DNA from: Methanobacteriota archaeon
Lineage (GTDB): Archaea; Thermoplasmatota; Poseidoniia; Poseidoniales; Thalassarchaeaceae
Direction: 5' to 3'
DNA: 8,857 bases
NCBI GenBank assembly: GCA_002731195.1
Contig: PCAI01000056.1
Coordinates: forward strand, 1-8,857
Within the stretch, counting starts at the first letter, position 1, and every line of letters begins with the position of its first letter. Made by a program: the position numbers and the translations under genes. A model generated the notes under the pieces. It searched no databases. It was not told the DNA's origin and worked only from the letters and a program-made list of their open reading frames with translations. This document shows positions 6,382 through 8,857 of this stretch, piece by piece.

Positions 6382-8857
6382 CTAAATGAATATGTCTTTA
6401 ATGTGGAAAGATACTTCTGGATATAAATCATTTTTAATTACATTTTCTATTTTTTCCATGCCTGCGTCATTGTGTGCATATGTTATCTCACCTGAACTTA
6501 CAAACCAATTCCAATTCTTTTGGAATATTAATGCATCTTCTTTATTTTGACAGAGAGATTTAGGTATTGAATGATACATAGCAATTTTATTGCGTGATTT
6601 TTGAAAATATTTACCAACTACTTCAGGTAGCATTTTGCTAATCCAAGTATCTGAAATAATTTTAATTTCTCTTGAAATTATATATCTGGGATTATCTAAA
6701 GGAGATAATATTTCTTCCATTGCTTCTGTGAAAAGTCCTGATTCGACATCATTAGAATCTTCTAAAAAGGTGCGTAACCAACCACCTCCTCTTTCTCCTC
6801 CTGAAACTTTTGTATTGTACCGGAGCAAACCAACTTCTTTCAAAGAACGTGCCACAGATTCTGCTATTGCTATTATGAGATTTTCTTCTGTCCATTCAGC
6901 TCTTCCAATTTTCAAAGATGATGGGAATCCGTTAGCAAATCCTTGCTTCATTTTTAATTCAAAGGCTTTCTTTGCTTGTGCATTGAAAGGTTGCCCTATC
7001 CCCCATAATTCTCTTATTTTTTTCCTATTCTTGGATCTTTGAATCATCTCCTCATTAAAAATACTCATTACTTCAGAAATTCCTTCTGGTCTTACCTCGG
7101 TAAAGGCAGCATGAACATGACCAACTCCTTTCTCAATAGCACCATCATCACAAACACCATATAATTTTGAATGTTTTTTCTTGAAACGATGATAATCATC
7201 AAAACCTTTACTAAATTCTTCTGCTAAACAAACTATATCCCAATTATTTGCTACTTTCTCTGGATTATTTTTATCCAGCCTAAAAGAACGTCCTCTTAAT
7301 TGATTGATACTCATGCTGGTAGTTACAGTAGTCAAATCTATCAACACATTGATTTTACTAGCATCCCATCCTTCGCCCAGAAGTCCTCTAGTGCCAACTA
7401 AACATTTAGTAACACCTTCTTGAAATAAATCAGTAATCATCTCAGTGTAATACCTAGGAGTCCACTGTGATCCTCTAGCACTTATCTCATGATAACCTGA
7501 TTTCTCTGATTTAACAAAATTAATGTCTAAGTCTCTATCTTCAACCCACTTTTTAAACTTGGGAAGAATTGTCTCTGAAAGATCATCATCAACTAAGACA
7601 GTAGAGCCGGTCATCAAAACAGGATCCAGTGCATCTGTAGATTTATCCTTCAATAATGCTCTAAAAGCTGCTATAGCACCTCCTGCATCTTTGTCTAACA
7701 CATTGTCTACTAGTCTCGTAGCAGAAGTTTTTTCAAAGTCAGTAACTATTACTGCTCGGATATCATCGTCAAGAATGTCCATTTCAGATGAGAGGATATC
7801 AGTTAGTGCATCATATTTCGCAGTAGCGTATGCCATAACTCTCCCTATTGGTGAAGCGCATAATTGCATGCCAGTTTCTGTTATCTGTGTCCCTAACATT
7901 CGCAATCTTTTTTTTGCAGTATTGGCTAAATCGTGATCTTCCTTGCTTCTTGAGCGTATTAAACCATTTCTTATGTATCTATCAAGTAAAGGTATCAGTA
8001 TATCATGCTCCGTTAGATTTTGATTTATTATCTTCCTTTCTAAAGGAGGTACTTTACTAGGTAATTTTAGTCCTTTTTGAAATAGATATAATCGCGATAG
8101 ATTTGCCAGAGATTCGTCCCTTCTCACAAATGATTTCCAATCCTTAGCAGAACCACCAGGTAATTCAAGATTAGAAAGAATGTCAAATAACCAGATATCT
8201 AATCCTTGACACCTATCCTCTGAGCCTGAATCTGGTTTTCTACTAATTTCTTCTATGAGATTATTAAAATCTTTATCAACGTTGGCAATATATTCCATTT
8301 CTTCTGTTGTAGGTCTAACAAAATATACTAAATCTTGGTAAGGAGAAAGATTTGAATTACGAACAAGTGTAGGCACTGGTACTTCATAATCAATTTCTCC
8401 GAAAAATTCTTGATATCGCTTTAAATCTACTAAATTTACTCCATTTAGGTCTGGTGGTGTTGCAGTTAAACCTAAGACAATAGGATTTCCAAAATAATCA
8501 CGAATATCAGAAAGAATTCTGCCCCAGTGCCCTAATAAATGATGGCATTCATCCAAGATAATCAGGCCGATTCCTGATTCGCGTAATGTCTCTAATTTCT
8601 TTTTTGCAGAGTCGTGCAAGACCCATAATGCATTACCTTTTGAAATATAATCATCCCTTACCTTCTTTCGGTAATTAGTCAATCTTTCTACATAATAGTC
8701 TAAATTATGTTCTTCAAGATCGGATATCCATTCTTTTGCTATTTCATGATTTGCTGCTTCACCTTCTGAAATAAGTTTTTCAATCCATATTTCCATGGCA
8801 GCATCATCCAAATTATCATCTCCTCTTTTGGGTAAAGTAAGTGATTGATATGTTAAA
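6382..8857 (-). CDS. SF2 DExH-box helicase, N-terminus missing
   Basis: This is a 5'-partial gene with 824 codons visible. The frame stays open to the right edge (upstream residues include TYQSL, typical of the segment before motif II), so the TTG at 8811 is not a credible start and Walker A must lie outside. Numbering from that TTG: motif II LDECHH at 86-91, motif III LTATPP at 115-120, EIDYEVPVPTLV and SPYQDLVYF at 139-164, motif IV-like RAVIVTDFE at 352-360, motif V GTRGLLGEGWD at 473-483, and motif VI QLRGRSFRLD at 504-513. The ATPase/helicase core is thus intact as far as seen. Between motifs III and IV is a helical insertion of about 230 residues, and after motif VI about 290 residues, of which roughly the last 200 match nothing I know. 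Related helicases occur as stand-alone DEAD/DEAH or type III restriction-like proteins. A role in DNA repair, restriction or defence is conjecture. It converges on tRNA-Glu. Confidence 0.9.
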   Translation of the reverse strand, partial: LTYQSLTLPKRGDDNLDDAAMEIWIEKLISEGEAANHEIAKEWISDLEEHNLDYYVERLTNYRKKVRDDYISKGNALWVLHDSAKKKLETLRESGIGLIILDECHHLLGHWGRILSDIRDYFGNPIVLGLTATPPDLNGVNLVDLKRYQEFFGEIDYEVPVPTLVRNSNLSPYQDLVYFVRPTTEEMEYIANVDKDFNNLIEEISRKPDSGSEDRCQGLDIWLFDILSNLELPGGSAKDWKSFVRRDESLANLSRLYLFQKGLKLPSKVPPLERKIINQNLTEHDILIPLLDRYIRNGLIRSRSKEDHDLANTAKKRLRMLGTQITETGMQLCASPIGRVMAYATAKYDALTDILSSEMDILDDDIRAVIVTDFEKTSATRLVDNVLDKDAGGAIAAFRALLKDKSTDALDPVLMTGSTVLVDDDLSETILPKFKKWVEDRDLDINFVKSEKSGYHEISARGSQWTPRYYTEMITDLFQEGVTKCLVGTRGLLGEGWDASKINVLIDLTTVTTSMSINQLRGRSFRLDKNNPEKVANNWDIVCLAEEFSKGFDDYHRFKKKHSKLYGVCDDGAIEKGVGHVHAAFTEVRPEGISEVMSIFNEEMIQRSKNRKKIRELWGIGQPFNAQAKKAFELKMKQGFANGFPSSLKIGRAEWTEENLIIAIAESVARSLKEVGLLRYNTKVSGGERGGGWLRTFLEDSNDVESGLFTEAMEEILSPLDNPRYIISREIKIISDTWISKMLPEVVGKYFQKSRNKIAMYHSIPKSLCQNKEDALIFQKNWNWFVSSGEITYAHNDAGMEKIENVIKNDLYPEVSFHIKDIFI

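Noticed and set aside
6635..8060. Three plus-strand ORFs of 70-137 aa
   Set aside because: All are antisense shadows of the helicase gene, whose motifs fix the true strand and frame.
8809..8811. TTG start codon giving an 809-aa helicase
   Set aside because: The frame is open upstream with helicase-like residues (TYQSL), and an SF2 helicase needs Walker A, which is absent downstream of this TTG.

Overview
The window looks like a low-GC archaeal chromosome segment, most plausibly from an uncultivated planktonic euryarchaeon of the Marine Group II (Poseidoniales) type. Three genes point to Archaea: a digeranylgeranylglyceryl-phosphate synthase (UbiA family, archaeal membrane lipids), a GPN-loop GTPase, and a tRNA-Glu with typical archaeal sequence. 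The order-level placement is inferred from gene content and base composition, not proven. Genes are packed tightly, with overlaps or spacers of a few bases, and nothing marks an integrated mobile element.

Left part (1-2755, minus strand): the first 918 codons of a very large protein whose C-terminus lies beyond the left edge. It has a proline-rich N-terminus with formin-FH1-like repeats, a long acidic Ser-rich linker, several DUF11/CARDB-like beta modules, and a tail of perfect VEET tetrapeptide repeats made by an identical 12-bp DNA repeat. It is the most unusual object in the window.

Middle (2756-4667, plus strand): a 120-bp divergent promoter region, then the GPN-loop GTPase overlapping by 14 bp with ornithine carbamoyltransferase (argF, arginine biosynthesis). 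The argF stop overlaps the stop of the convergent UbiA-family gene by 4 bp.

4664-6205 (minus strand): a likely operon, read right to left, of an unrecognised ~116-aa protein, a small winged-helix protein (1-bp gap), and the UbiA-family prenyltransferase (35-bp gap).

6206-6381: a short intergenic region with a candidate shared divergent promoter, tRNA-Glu(CUC) with encoded CCA on the plus strand, and oligo-T tracts on both strands that suit termination of the convergent tRNA and helicase genes.

Right part (6382-8857, minus strand): an SF2 DExH helicase lacking its N-terminus (Walker A lies beyond the right edge). It has a ~230-aa insertion between motif III and motif IV and a ~200-aa unassigned C-terminal region. 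It could be a restriction- or defence-type or DNA-repair helicase. Its upstream partners are not visible, so no system can be named from this window alone.
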